Assembly: GCA_023665505.1 (NCBI GenBank)
Contig: JAMPDU010000002.1
Coordinates: 1 to 62,747 of the forward strand
Origin: Ruminococcus sp.
Lineage (GTDB): Bacteria > Bacillota > Clostridia > Oscillospirales > Ruminococcaceae
Reading direction: 5' to 3'
DNA length: 62,747 nt
The notes beneath the pieces are model-generated. The model saw only the letters and a list, made by a program, of their open reading frames with translations, did not search any database and was not told where the DNA came from. The stretch's first letter is position 1, and each line of letters opens with the position of its first letter. Positions 33,657-41,836 of the stretch are shown here, piece by piece. The translations under genes were made by a program, and so were the position numbers.

Positions 33657-34745
33657 TTACTTTATAACCTTAACTCCCTCGTCGCATTCCACATATACGC
33701 TGCCGCCGCAATTTCTCAAATCAATCGACTTCAGCTTATTTCCTTTGCACTCAATATCCCGCAGCTTGGTGTTTTTGCTCACATCAAGCTCCGTCAAATC
33801 GTTGTTTTCGCAGTTCAGAAAAAACAATTCGGGATTTTTTCTCACGTCAAGGAAGGTCAATTTGTTGCCGCCGCAGTTAAGCTCCGTGATTTTTGCGTTT
33901 TTGCTTACGTCAAGCTCCGTCAGTTCGTTGTCCGAGCAAAGTATCGCCTCAAGCTCCGTATTTGCGCTTACATCAAGCTCTTTCAGTCCGTTGCCGTAAC
34001 AGGCAAGCACCGTAAGTTTGGTATTTTTGCTTATATCAAGCTCTGTTATATTGTTGTACCCGCACCAAAGCTCCTCCAACTCCGTATTTGCGGAAATGTC
34101 AAGATTTCCCAGTTCGGTGTAAAGACACACGAAATTTTTAAGTTTTTTGTTTTTCCCGAGGTTAAGCTCCGTAAGTCCCATGCCGCCGCATTCAAGCGTT
34201 TCAAGCTCCGTGTTCCTGCTTGTGTCGAGTTTTGTCAGCTTATTCACGCTGCAATCCAGATAAGAAAGCCTTGTATTTTTGCTTATATCTAATTCCGTAA
34301 GCTCGTTATGGTAGCACCAAAGTTTTTCAAGCTTTCTGTTTCCGCTCACGTCAAGTTCCGCAATCAGATTTTCGGAACATTCAAGCTCCTTAAGTTTCGC
34401 GTTTCCGCTGACGTCAAGCTCCAAAATATTATTCCGCCTGCAATCGAGCTTTTCAAGATTTTTGAAATATTCTATGCCCTTAAGGGTTTCTATCTTGTCG
34501 GTTTCGCTGTACTTTTCCCAGCTGTAACACCCGACCTCTACCGTCTTTACCCTGTCCCTCTCCTTTTGAGAAAGCCACCCGTTGCCGTCCTTGTCAAATT
34601 CTCTGACGTACTCCCGAAAATTTTCGTCGGGGAAATATTTCTCATTTATCGGCACTTTAGTCCCCGCGGCAAACGCCGTAACCGTCACCGCCGAAACCGT
34701 CAGCGCCGCCGCAAGCGGTACCCCGAAAGCCTTTTTTACGTTCAC
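33657..34745 (-). CDS. Secreted EF-hand LRR protein E
   Basis: The longest paralogue (362 residues) and the first LRR gene after fliI, 20 bases away. The signal peptide differs at the start (MNVKKAFGVPLAAALTV) but ends in the shared TVTAFAAGTKVPINEKYFPD. The EF-hand loop DKDGNGWLSQKE is intact. Twelve 21-residue LRRs with a Cys ladder (two repeats have lost the canonical Asn) are followed by the cap CDEGVKVIK. The ATG at 34745 is behind GGGAGGG. The role in or beside the flagellum is unknown; a surface adhesion function is a guess. Confidence 0.85.
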   Translation of the reverse strand: MNVKKAFGVPLAAALTVSAVTVTAFAAGTKVPINEKYFPDENFREYVREFDKDGNGWLSQKERDRVKTVEVGCYSWEKYSETDKIETLKGIEYFKNLEKLDCRRNNILELDVSGNAKLKELECSENLIAELDVSGNRKLEKLWCYHNELTELDISKNTRLSYLDCSVNKLTKLDTSRNTELETLECGGMGLTELNLGKNKKLKNFVCLYTELGNLDISANTELEELWCGYNNITELDISKNTKLTVLACYGNGLKELDVSANTELEAILCSDNELTELDVSKNAKITELNCGGNKLTFLDVRKNPELFFLNCENNDLTELDVSKNTKLRDIECKGNKLKSIDLRNCGGSVYVECDEGVKVIK

Positions 34746-34765
34746 GGAATTTCCCTCCCTTTGCC

Positions 34766-36085
34766 TTACTTAACCGCGTTTTTCATCATCTGCACCGTCT
34801 CCTCGTAGGAGAACGCCTCGTCCGTCGCCTGCTGCAAAAAAGCGTTTATCTTGTCTATTTTCCTCAAAGCCTCGTCCAGCGCGGGGTTTGTGCCCTTTTT
34901 GTACGCGCCTATTGAAACAAGGTCTAAATTAGCGTAATAAATCGAAAGAAGATTTCTCATCTTCGACGCCGCGTCCCGCTGCTCTTTGTCGGCAATTTCC
35001 GACATCAGACGGGAAACGGACTCCAGTACCTCAATGGCGGGGTAATGGTTTCTCGCCGCAACCTTTCTCGAAAGAATGATATGCCCGTCGATAATTCCCC
35101 GCACCGTATCGGAAATCGGCTCGTTGGTGTCGTCGCCCTCAACCAAAACCGTATAGATACCCGTTATAGAGCCTTTTTCAAAGTTCCCCGCCCGTTCCAG
35201 CAGCTTTGGCATAGCCGTGTAAATCGACGGCGTATATCCTCTCGCTATGGGAGCCTCTCCCGTTGCCAGACCAATCTCCCTCTGCGCCATGGCAAATCTT
35301 GTCAGCGAGTCCATCATCAGCAGTACGTTTTTGCCTTGATCTTTAAAGTACTCCGCGATAGCCGTCGCCGTCATGGGGCATCGGTTTCTCATCATAGCGG
35401 GCTGGTCGGAAGTGGCAACCACCAGCACGGAACGCGCCATTCCCTTTTCGCCCAAGTCTCTCTCTATAAATTCCAGTACCTCGCGTCCCCGCTCGCCCAC
35501 AAGGGCGATAACGTTTATGTCCGCCTGTACTTCTCTGGCAATCATTCCCAGCAGCGTGGACTTTCCCACGCCCGACCCCGCGAAAATTCCCATACGCTGA
35601 CCCCTGCCTATAGTCAGCAAACCGTCTATAGCCTTTACCCCGAACGGGATTATCTCGTCGATACGGGGTCTTGTCAGGGGGTTCACGGGTTCTCCCGCAA
35701 TGGAGTATCTGTCCGTTGTGCGGATAGGCTCGCCGCCGTCCATAGGCTGACCGATGGCGTTGATAATTCTGCCCACAAGCTCGTCGCCCACGCCCACCTG
35801 GAGCTGCCTGCCCGTATTGTCCACAATAGACCCCGGACCCACGCCCTCAATGTCGGTGTAAGGCATAAGCATGACCTTGCCGTTGTTAAATCCTACCACT
35901 TCGCCGTAAATAAAGGACTCGGAGGTTCTCCCCGCCTTGCCCTTGCGGTATATCCTGCAAACGTCCCCGATATTAGCCTCGGGACCCGACGCCTCGATGG
36001 TCATACCGATTATCTTTTCAATTTTTCCCTCGTATCTTAAGAAATCCGTCTGCCTGACGGCGTTTCTCACGGCTGAAAAATTCAT
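34766..36085 (-). CDS. fliI: Flagellar export ATPase FliI
   Basis: A hexameric ATPase energising export. It is 439 residues with the F1-beta-like Walker A FAGSGVGKSTLL, Walker B VLLMMDSLTRFA and the GERGREVLEFI motif. Regulated by FliH (encoded upstream) and FliJ. The ATG at 36085 lies 30 bases after fliH. The unusual point is what follows: five LRR genes before fliJ. Confidence 0.97.
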   Translation of the reverse strand: MNFSAVRNAVRQTDFLRYEGKIEKIIGMTIEASGPEANIGDVCRIYRKGKAGRTSESFIYGEVVGFNNGKVMLMPYTDIEGVGPGSIVDNTGRQLQVGVGDELVGRIINAIGQPMDGGEPIRTTDRYSIAGEPVNPLTRPRIDEIIPFGVKAIDGLLTIGRGQRMGIFAGSGVGKSTLLGMIAREVQADINVIALVGERGREVLEFIERDLGEKGMARSVLVVATSDQPAMMRNRCPMTATAIAEYFKDQGKNVLLMMDSLTRFAMAQREIGLATGEAPIARGYTPSIYTAMPKLLERAGNFEKGSITGIYTVLVEGDDTNEPISDTVRGIIDGHIILSRKVAARNHYPAIEVLESVSRLMSEIADKEQRDAASKMRNLLSIYYANLDLVSIGAYKKGTNPALDEALRKIDKINAFLQQATDEAFSYEETVQMMKNAVK

Positions 36086-36114
36086 AAGCTACTCCAAATT
36101 ACGGTAAAAAAGCC

Positions 36115-37392
36115 CTATTCCTCGGACTTTTTCGTCCTTTTTTTAGCACCCTTTTTTGTACCCTCTTCCTCCGGGACAGCCTCGCTCACCGCCGAGACGA
36201 AATCGTCCGCGCCTGTTTCCGCGGGAATTTCCTCAAGCCCCTCAAAACCCATTTGCTCCGTGCTTTCGGCAGCTCCGTCCGCCGGGACTTCCCCCGCCTC
36301 CGCCATAGCGTCTTTCAGAACGTCCGCGAAAGCCTCGTCCGCCATAAGCGCCGCCATAGCGTCCTCGTCGGAAATGCCCGAGGTATCGATTTTCGGAATT
36401 TCCTCGTCAATTTCCGCCGCCGGGACTTCCTCCGTCCGAACGGGTCGGGAAACCTCCTCCTCCGCGGGAATTGCCGCAGTTTCCTCAAAAGCAGGTTCGC
36501 TGAAATCCGCCGCACCGCCCAAGTCCGCCGTATCCTCACCATCAACCGCACCGCGGGTGTTGTTGAGAATTTCCTTCAGGAAATCGAGCTGGGTGGGGAT
36601 ACCCGCGTCCACAATCTCCGAGCCGTTGTCAAGGACGATAGTGCCCTCTTCCGCCTCGCCGTCGAAAACTATCTCAATGTCGGGAATAAACGGAATTATC
36701 TTATTTATAAGCTTTTCGTCGGTCTTAAACCGCTCCGTCATTTCCTCCTCGCTGAGGATTATCTTTATATAGTCCGAATTTCTGAAATTCTTAGCCGCGT
36801 CCGCAAGAATGTGCTCCACAGCCTCGGGGGACGCTTTCAGCTCGGCGTGCACCACCTTTTGCGCCACCTCGTAAACCGTCGCCCGCAAGTCCTCCTCGTT
36901 GGCGATGTAGTACGCCTCCTTATGGGCGTTAATCTCCGAAAGGAGCTTTCCCGCCGCGTCGATGTACTTCTTGTACTTATCGAGAGACTCTTCCTTGCCC
37001 TGCCTGAAACCCTCCGTCAGACCCTCCTGACGGGCGATTTCCTTTATCTTGACGCATTCGTTGTTAGCCTTTTCAATTACCGCCATTGTGGCGGCTTTCG
37101 CGTCGGCTGTTATCTCGTTCGCCTGTTTTCTGGCATCCTCGATAATCTTAGTTCTCTCCCTTTCGAGAGCTGCGCTGCGGTCGTTAAGCACCTGCGCCAC
37201 CCGCGCATCCACCTCTTCCTGAATACGGCGTTCACGCTCGGCGCGCTCCTCGTCCTCGATTCTGCGCTGCTCCTCGGGGGATATGACCTCGCCCGTTTCC
37301 TCGTCCTCCGTGGGAATAAACACACGGTTGTCGATAACCACAGGCTCGGCGTTTCCGTAAACGGGTCCAAGACCCCTGACGATTTTAAGCAA
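36115..37392 (-). CDS. fliH: Flagellar assembly protein FliH, extended C-terminus
   Basis: Binds FliI and tethers it to the C-ring. It is 425 residues. Residues about 45-150 are a charged coiled coil (EEQRRIEDEERAERERRI) with a GLTEGFRQGKEE glycine-type segment. Residues about 150-275 are the FliH/VATPase-E domain (VYEVAQKVVHAELK, ending GIPTQLDFLKEIL). A further about 150 residues are acidic Glu/Ala/Asp-rich with a basic end (KKGAKKRTKKSEE), not usual for FliH. Initiation at TTG 37392, overlapping the end of fliG by 8 bases. Confidence 0.88.
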   Translation of the reverse strand: MLKIVRGLGPVYGNAEPVVIDNRVFIPTEDEETGEVISPEEQRRIEDEERAERERRIQEEVDARVAQVLNDRSAALERERTKIIEDARKQANEITADAKAATMAVIEKANNECVKIKEIARQEGLTEGFRQGKEESLDKYKKYIDAAGKLLSEINAHKEAYYIANEEDLRATVYEVAQKVVHAELKASPEAVEHILADAAKNFRNSDYIKIILSEEEMTERFKTDEKLINKIIPFIPDIEIVFDGEAEEGTIVLDNGSEIVDAGIPTQLDFLKEILNNTRGAVDGEDTADLGGAADFSEPAFEETAAIPAEEEVSRPVRTEEVPAAEIDEEIPKIDTSGISDEDAMAALMADEAFADVLKDAMAEAGEVPADGAAESTEQMGFEGLEEIPAETGADDFVSAVSEAVPEEEGTKKGAKKRTKKSEE

Positions 37393-38404
37393 TTATCTCG
37401 TCCTCTCCGCTCTTTCCGATTACCAGTTCGCCCTCTTCCTCCAAATGGCGGATAATGCCCACGATACGCTGCTGAGCCTCGTCAACGTCGCGCATACGGA
37501 CGTTATGCAGGTACTCGATCTCCTGCTGGATAGACTCCTGCATTCTCTGGGGCATATTCGCGTAGAGGGTTGCCGCAACCTCGGAATTCGAGCCTTTGAT
37601 AGCCACGGCAAGATCCTTTGCCTCCACGTCTCTGATGAAACGCTGTATCGACATGGAGTCCAAAGAAAGAATATCCTCGAATACAAACATTTTCTTTTTG
37701 ATTTCGTCCACCAAAGCAGGGTCTTTCGCGGACAGCTCGTCGAAGATGAACTTCTCCGTTCCGCGGTCTACCTTGTTTAAGATGTCCGCCACGTAGTTTA
37801 CGCCGCCCACCTCGGTGATGTCCATTGAAACAACCGCCGCAAACTTTCTTTCCAGCGTCGCCTCGATAGCCTTGACGGTATCGGGGGAGGCGGATTCCAT
37901 TTTGGCAATTCTTTCCACAACCTCGGCGCGCTTTTCCTTGGGCAGCTCCTGCAAAACCTTCGAGGCTTGCTCCGAGTTGACGTAGGAAAGAACCAGCGCG
38001 ATAGTCTGCGGGTGCTCGTTCTGAATAATGGCAAGCAGGTTCTTGTAGTCCGACTTCCTGATAAACTCGAAAGATTTGGACTGCATGGACTTTGAAACCC
38101 TGTCCATAAGTTTCTGCGCCATTTCCGGACCGTAAGCCTTTTCCAGTACCGAACGGGCGTAGTCAAGTCCGCCCTCGGTGATGACCTTTTGTGTCAGACA
38201 AAGCTCGTAAAACTCGTTAAGAACCGCGTCCACCTTGTCTATTTCTATGTAAGGCATGCTTGAAACTTCAAACGTCAGTTTTTCCACGTCGTCCTCGCTG
38301 AGCCGCTTATAGACCTCCGACGCGTTCTCCGCGCCTATGGAGGTAACAACTATCGCCGCCTTTTGCAGCGCGGTAAGTTCCTGCTCAACAACCTCTTCAG
38401 CCAT
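37385..38404 (-). CDS. fliG: Flagellar motor switch protein FliG
   Basis: Torque-generating C-ring subunit, 339 residues with three ARM-like domains. The EHPQTIALVLSY segment marks the middle domain. The C-terminal domain carries charged residues that meet MotA (KMFVFEDILSLDSMSIQRF, then VEAKDLAVAIKG). The ATG at 38404 follows GAGGAGGA in the end of fliF. Order fliF-fliG-fliH is standard. Confidence 0.97.
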   Translation of the reverse strand: MAEEVVEQELTALQKAAIVVTSIGAENASEVYKRLSEDDVEKLTFEVSSMPYIEIDKVDAVLNEFYELCLTQKVITEGGLDYARSVLEKAYGPEMAQKLMDRVSKSMQSKSFEFIRKSDYKNLLAIIQNEHPQTIALVLSYVNSEQASKVLQELPKEKRAEVVERIAKMESASPDTVKAIEATLERKFAAVVSMDITEVGGVNYVADILNKVDRGTEKFIFDELSAKDPALVDEIKKKMFVFEDILSLDSMSIQRFIRDVEAKDLAVAIKGSNSEVAATLYANMPQRMQESIQQEIEYLHNVRMRDVDEAQQRIVGIIRHLEEEGELVIGKSGEDEIIA

Positions 38405-38406
38405 AA

Positions 38407-40044
38407 TTATTCCTCCTCGTTCTTGATCCAGCTCTTAAGCAGCTGAGCCACAATTTCGGGGCTGTGGTTTGCAAATTCGGTAATTTCCCGTCTGATAACC
38501 ACTTCTTTCGTCTCGATTTGCTCGTCCGTAAGGCTCGGTACTTCTATACCCGTCTCCGGGTCTGTCAGCACGAACATATCCACCGGCTCTTCGCCGTCCG
38601 CGCCCACAAGTCCGCTTGTCTCGATGATTTGTTTCTCGAACTCTTTCCTCTTCTTTTTCGCGTTGCCCGAAAGTATAGCCATAATAACGAAAAGCGCGAT
38701 AAGGAGAATAAGCAGTATCGCTCCCACCAGCACAAGCTGATTGAAGGTAAGTCCGAAGAGATATGTAGGTTCCGTCGGCTCGAGAGGCAGCGTATCCTCG
38801 AATTTGGGAAGGTTCATAACCGACACAAAGTCGTCGTAAAACGCCGGCTGTATCGACGCCGCCTTGCCCACCGCGTCAACGAGCTGCTGCCTTGTGTCCT
38901 CGGGGATATAGTCCGTGTACACAATAACCGAAACGGACAAATCCTCAATTCGGTAGCCGACCTTTTCAATCTGCTCCTTGAAAGTGTCCACAAGGTACGT
39001 ATTCGAGAACGAGTTCTCGCTCCAAGCGTCGTTGCCGTTTGTTTCGCCAGTGGGGTAGGTGTCGTCGGCATTGCCCTCGACGCCCACAACGCCGCCCGCG
39101 ACCGTAGTTCCGCCGCTTGCGTCGCTGCCGTCCGCGTGCTGAAGAACGCCCGTCGTGCCGTTGTTTCCGTCGCCGGTGTAGTTGACTTCCTCGCTGACCT
39201 GCTTGTCGTTGTTAAGCAGCTTGATGTTCACCGTAGCCGTCGCGCCGTCCTCGCCGTAAGCGGGCAGGAGCATCTTCAGTATATCAGCCTCGATGTCGTC
39301 CTCAAGCCTTGACTTAAAAGCGAATTTTTTGGTTTCGTTAATAATTTCGTCATAGTCCCCCTCGAGGTTGATTATTTGGGGTATGCCGTAATTGTCAATA
39401 ATTTCCACATTATCGTCCGTAAGACCCGTAACCGTCATCTTCACAAGGTTTTTAATACCCGTTATCTGGCTGTTTGAAAGCTTTTCAATACCGTCCAGCG
39501 TAAGCATTACCGAGGCGGTTGGGTACTCCCGCAGCGCGGAAACAACGGTGTTCTTGTGCTTTGGTATGGAAATATTTACCTCCGCGGCGGAAACCTGGGG
39601 CATTTTTTTAAGCTGAGCCTCCAAACGGTTCTGCACGTCTATCTGCTCGTAAAGCTCCCGCTCCGACTCGGTGGTGAACATACCCGTCTCCCCCGTGGAG
39701 AGGGCGTAGTTCGTGCCGCTTTTTGGGTACTCCTGCAAAGCCAGCTGCATGATAATGTCGTTCTCCGTACCGCTGACAACGGCAATATCCGTGCCGTTTA
39801 TAAGCCGCACGTCGTAGTTCATATCCTTTATCAGAGTGACCATTTCCGCAGCCTCGGTATTTTCCAGCCCCTGATATATGGTTATGTACTCTTTTTTGTT
39901 AAGATTTGCCGCAATTATAATCGCCGCGATAATTATAACCAGTATCGAGGCGGCAAGACCGATATAAACGATACGGTGCTTTCTGTCCTGCGACTCCCAG
40001 GTCGTTTTTACGGACTTTACGACCTTTTCAACTCTCTCATTCAT
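38407..40044 (-). CDS. fliF: Flagellar MS-ring protein FliF
   Basis: The membrane ring on which the basal body is built. It is 545 residues: one N-terminal membrane helix (YIGLAASILVIIIAAIIIA), ring-building motifs (VYQGLE-like ITIYQGLENTEAAEMV and DNVEIIDNYG), and a second helix near 440-465 (LVLVGAILLILLIALFVIMA). The C-terminal FliG-binding tail ends ANHSPEIVAQLLKSWI. The insert between the ring domains is Gly/Asn/Asp-rich. Confidence 0.97.
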   Translation of the reverse strand: MNERVEKVVKSVKTTWESQDRKHRIVYIGLAASILVIIIAAIIIAANLNKKEYITIYQGLENTEAAEMVTLIKDMNYDVRLINGTDIAVVSGTENDIIMQLALQEYPKSGTNYALSTGETGMFTTESERELYEQIDVQNRLEAQLKKMPQVSAAEVNISIPKHKNTVVSALREYPTASVMLTLDGIEKLSNSQITGIKNLVKMTVTGLTDDNVEIIDNYGIPQIINLEGDYDEIINETKKFAFKSRLEDDIEADILKMLLPAYGEDGATATVNIKLLNNDKQVSEEVNYTGDGNNGTTGVLQHADGSDASGGTTVAGGVVGVEGNADDTYPTGETNGNDAWSENSFSNTYLVDTFKEQIEKVGYRIEDLSVSVIVYTDYIPEDTRQQLVDAVGKAASIQPAFYDDFVSVMNLPKFEDTLPLEPTEPTYLFGLTFNQLVLVGAILLILLIALFVIMAILSGNAKKKRKEFEKQIIETSGLVGADGEEPVDMFVLTDPETGIEVPSLTDEQIETKEVVIRREITEFANHSPEIVAQLLKSWIKNEEE

Positions 40045-40083
40045 TATCCGTATATTCCCTTCCTTAATTAATTTGCTCAGAAA

Positions 40084-40395
40084 TTACATCGTGATCTGGA
40101 GAATTGAATTGTAAGCGTTTACAGCCGCGTCCTTGACCGCCACGAACGTGTCGATCGCCACCGACGCCTTTGTCATATTGTTGTAAATGGTATGCAGGTC
40201 GTCGATTTCGCCCAGCGTGAGCTTAACAACGTCCTCCTGCACGGTTGTCTGCGTGTCCTGCACCTCTTGAAAGATTTCCTTGAAAACGTCCGAAAATTTA
40301 GGGGTATCGTCATTGCCTGCGTTTTCAGCCGCCGCCGTATTGCCGAAAAGCGACTCCACGGGGGTGATCGTGCTGCTTATAGGAACTATAAACAT
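40084..40395 (-). CDS. fliE: Flagellar hook-basal body protein FliE
   Basis: A 103-residue protein linking the MS ring to the rod. The conserved C-terminal part is clear (TKASVAIDTFVAVKDAAVNA and YNSILQ). It lies between flgC and fliF as in most Firmicutes. The ATG at 40395 follows AAAGGAGT. Confidence 0.93.
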   Translation of the reverse strand: MFIVPISSTITPVESLFGNTAAAENAGNDDTPKFSDVFKEIFQEVQDTQTTVQEDVVKLTLGEIDDLHTIYNNMTKASVAIDTFVAVKDAAVNAYNSILQITM

Positions 40396-40444
40396 GATAA
40401 TTTTACTCCTTTATATGTAATTTATTGGAATTATTTAACTGCCA

Positions 40445-40966
40445 TTATTTTCCGGTAAGCGTCATAGCCTTTGAAAGCATGGACTGCACCGCTCTGTACG
40501 CCGAAACGTTAGCCTCGTAGGAACGCTCCGCCGCAATCAAATCCATCTGCTCCTTTGCGTTGTCGACGTTGCTTTTGTAGATGTAGCCGTCCTCGTCCGC
40601 AAGGGGGTTTGTCGGGTCGTAAACGGGCACGAAGGGCGCGTCGTCGTCGATAACCTCAGCCACCATAACGCCCGCGTCTCTGTACTTATTGGCATGGGCG
40701 AGGTAATACGTACCCCTGTCATACTTTTTGGTACGTTTCATATTCGCCATTTCGGCGTATTTGTCCAGCACCTCGCTGAACTGCTTTTTCTCCGAGAACA
40801 CCACCAACTGACGGCAGTACGGGTCGCCGCCGGGTTCGGTGTTGTAATCCTCCTGATGATTGATGTTCTGCAAATCAATATCTATCCTGAGCCTCTGCGC
40901 CGAAAGCGCGCCCGCTGCCATATCGAGAGAATTTATAAAAGCCATATCAACCGCCGTATTCCTCAC
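40445..40966 (-). CDS. flgC: Flagellar basal-body rod protein FlgC
   Basis: A proximal rod subunit. It begins MAFINSLDMAAGALSAQRLR in the family manner and ends with ERSYEANVSAYRAVQSMLSKA. The start is decided by AAAGGAGG at about 40977-40984: GTG 40966 is 10 bases downstream and adds seven residues before the canonical ATG at 40945, which remains an alternative. A further in-frame GTG at 40987 precedes the ribosome site and is rejected. The usual SENIAN motif is changed to LQNINHQ. Confidence 0.9.
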   Translation of the reverse strand: MRNTAVDMAFINSLDMAAGALSAQRLRIDIDLQNINHQEDYNTEPGGDPYCRQLVVFSEKKQFSEVLDKYAEMANMKRTKKYDRGTYYLAHANKYRDAGVMVAEVIDDDAPFVPVYDPTNPLADEDGYIYKSNVDNAKEQMDLIAAERSYEANVSAYRAVQSMLSKAMTLTGK

Positions 40967-40991
40967 GGGAACACGTCCTCCTTTCACTTAT

Positions 40992-41420
40992 TTATCCTTT
41001 TGAAACCGCCTTGCGTATCATGGCGTAGTTGTTGTTAAGGTAATCCATAAGCGCGCCGTACTGGTACTGGGCGTCCGCCAAAGCGGTCTGCTCCTTTTCC
41101 ATGTCGACGTTGTTGCCGTCCAAAATTTGGTTGGTGTTTGTCTCATACGTTGTAATAACCGACAGCTGGGGGGTATTGCCGCCGTTCATAAGGTTAGCCT
41201 CCCGCACCTGGGCGGTGTGATTGCACACGTCGTGGTTAATGCCGTCGTGGTACTTGCACTTGCACTTTTCGTCCAAAAGGAGCTTAAACTCCACGGTTTT
41301 CGCCTTATAGTCGGGGGTGTCCACATTATTGATGTTGTGGTTTATGACCCTTTGTTTGTACCAAACCGCGTCCAAAGCCTGTTCGGCGAGGTTGTGGGCA
41401 GAACTGTCAAAAAGTCCCAT
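40992..41420 (-). CDS. flgB: Flagellar basal-body rod protein FlgB with Cys/His insert
   Basis: The first gene of the operon, 142 residues. The N-terminal NHNINNVDTPDYKAKTVEFK and C-terminal KEQTALADAQYQYGALM match FlgB. Between them is a compact cluster C53-x-C55-x2-H58-x4-H63-x2-C66-x-H68 (EKCKCKYHDGINHDVCNH), unlike ordinary FlgB and suggestive of a metal site. The ATG at 41420 follows AAAGGA and lies about 80 bases after the predicted transcription start. Confidence 0.93.
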   Translation of the reverse strand: MGLFDSSAHNLAEQALDAVWYKQRVINHNINNVDTPDYKAKTVEFKLLLDEKCKCKYHDGINHDVCNHTAQVREANLMNGGNTPQLSVITTYETNTNQILDGNNVDMEKEQTALADAQYQYGALMDYLNNNYAMIRKAVSKG

Positions 41421-41506
41421 AAAAAATCAATCCTTTCCGCGGGAAACTGCCGCAAAAGTCATACATATTTAATATAAGTTTCTAAGCGGATATTTATTCA
41501 ATCATA

Positions 41507-41535
41507 AGTATACAACATTTTGAAAAAAAAATCAA
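41507..41535 (-). promoter_or_regulatory. Main promoter of the flagellar operon
   Basis: TTGATT (41530-41535), 17-bp spacer, TATACT (41507-41512), about 85 bases upstream of flgB. It is sigma-A-like; no sigma-28 consensus was seen. The surrounding gap 41421-41836 is very AT-rich and contains no gene. Confidence 0.7.
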
Positions 41536-41762
41536 GCGGAACAGAAAATAAATCTCACAAAGTCTGTAAAATTTTTTGAAGATATTCTATTAATTTTACA
41601 TAAAATGTACAAAAAACTCTTTGATTTTACATATTTTTGCCAAAAAAAAGTCAAAATTTCAGCACTTTGCACAATTGTCAACTTTTATACTTTTTGGAAT
41701 ATTTATACAAATCAAATACAACTTGTTAATGACAAATTTTGTTTGTTAATGAAAATTTTCCC

Positions 41763-41800
41763 AAATTTAATTAATAATTAACAATTATTAATTGTAAATT
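41763..41800. repeat. AT heptamer repeat (ATAATTA family)
   Basis: Units ttaatta ataatta acaatta ttaattg in 7-bp phase within the 416-bp gap between flgB and the membrane protein gene. Confidence 0.6.
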
Positions 41801-41836
41801 TTTGCCTCTTACCAAAAACAGGAAAGAGGCAAAAAA
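41798..41836 (-). terminator. Terminator of the DUF975-like gene
   Basis: A 13-bp stem (41798-41810 with 41824-41836) containing GCCTCTT/AAGAGGC, followed on the minus strand by a T-rich tract. It starts at the stop codon and insulates the flagellar promoter. Confidence 0.8.

Noticed and set aside
30235..34745. CRISPR array or tandem DNA repeat in the LRR block
   Set aside because: The 63-bp periodicity stays in frame and encodes 21-residue LRRs; there are no invariant repeats with unique spacers.
36253..37455. A 400-codon plus-strand open frame opposite fliH
   Set aside because: Antisense shadow of fliH's biased codons; no start signal or recognisable domain.
41421..41836. Sigma-28 promoter or small gene upstream of flgB
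   Set aside because: No TAAA-N15-GCCGATAA-like match was found on the minus strand and no frame with a ribosome site; only the sigma-A-like promoter, AT repeats and a terminator.
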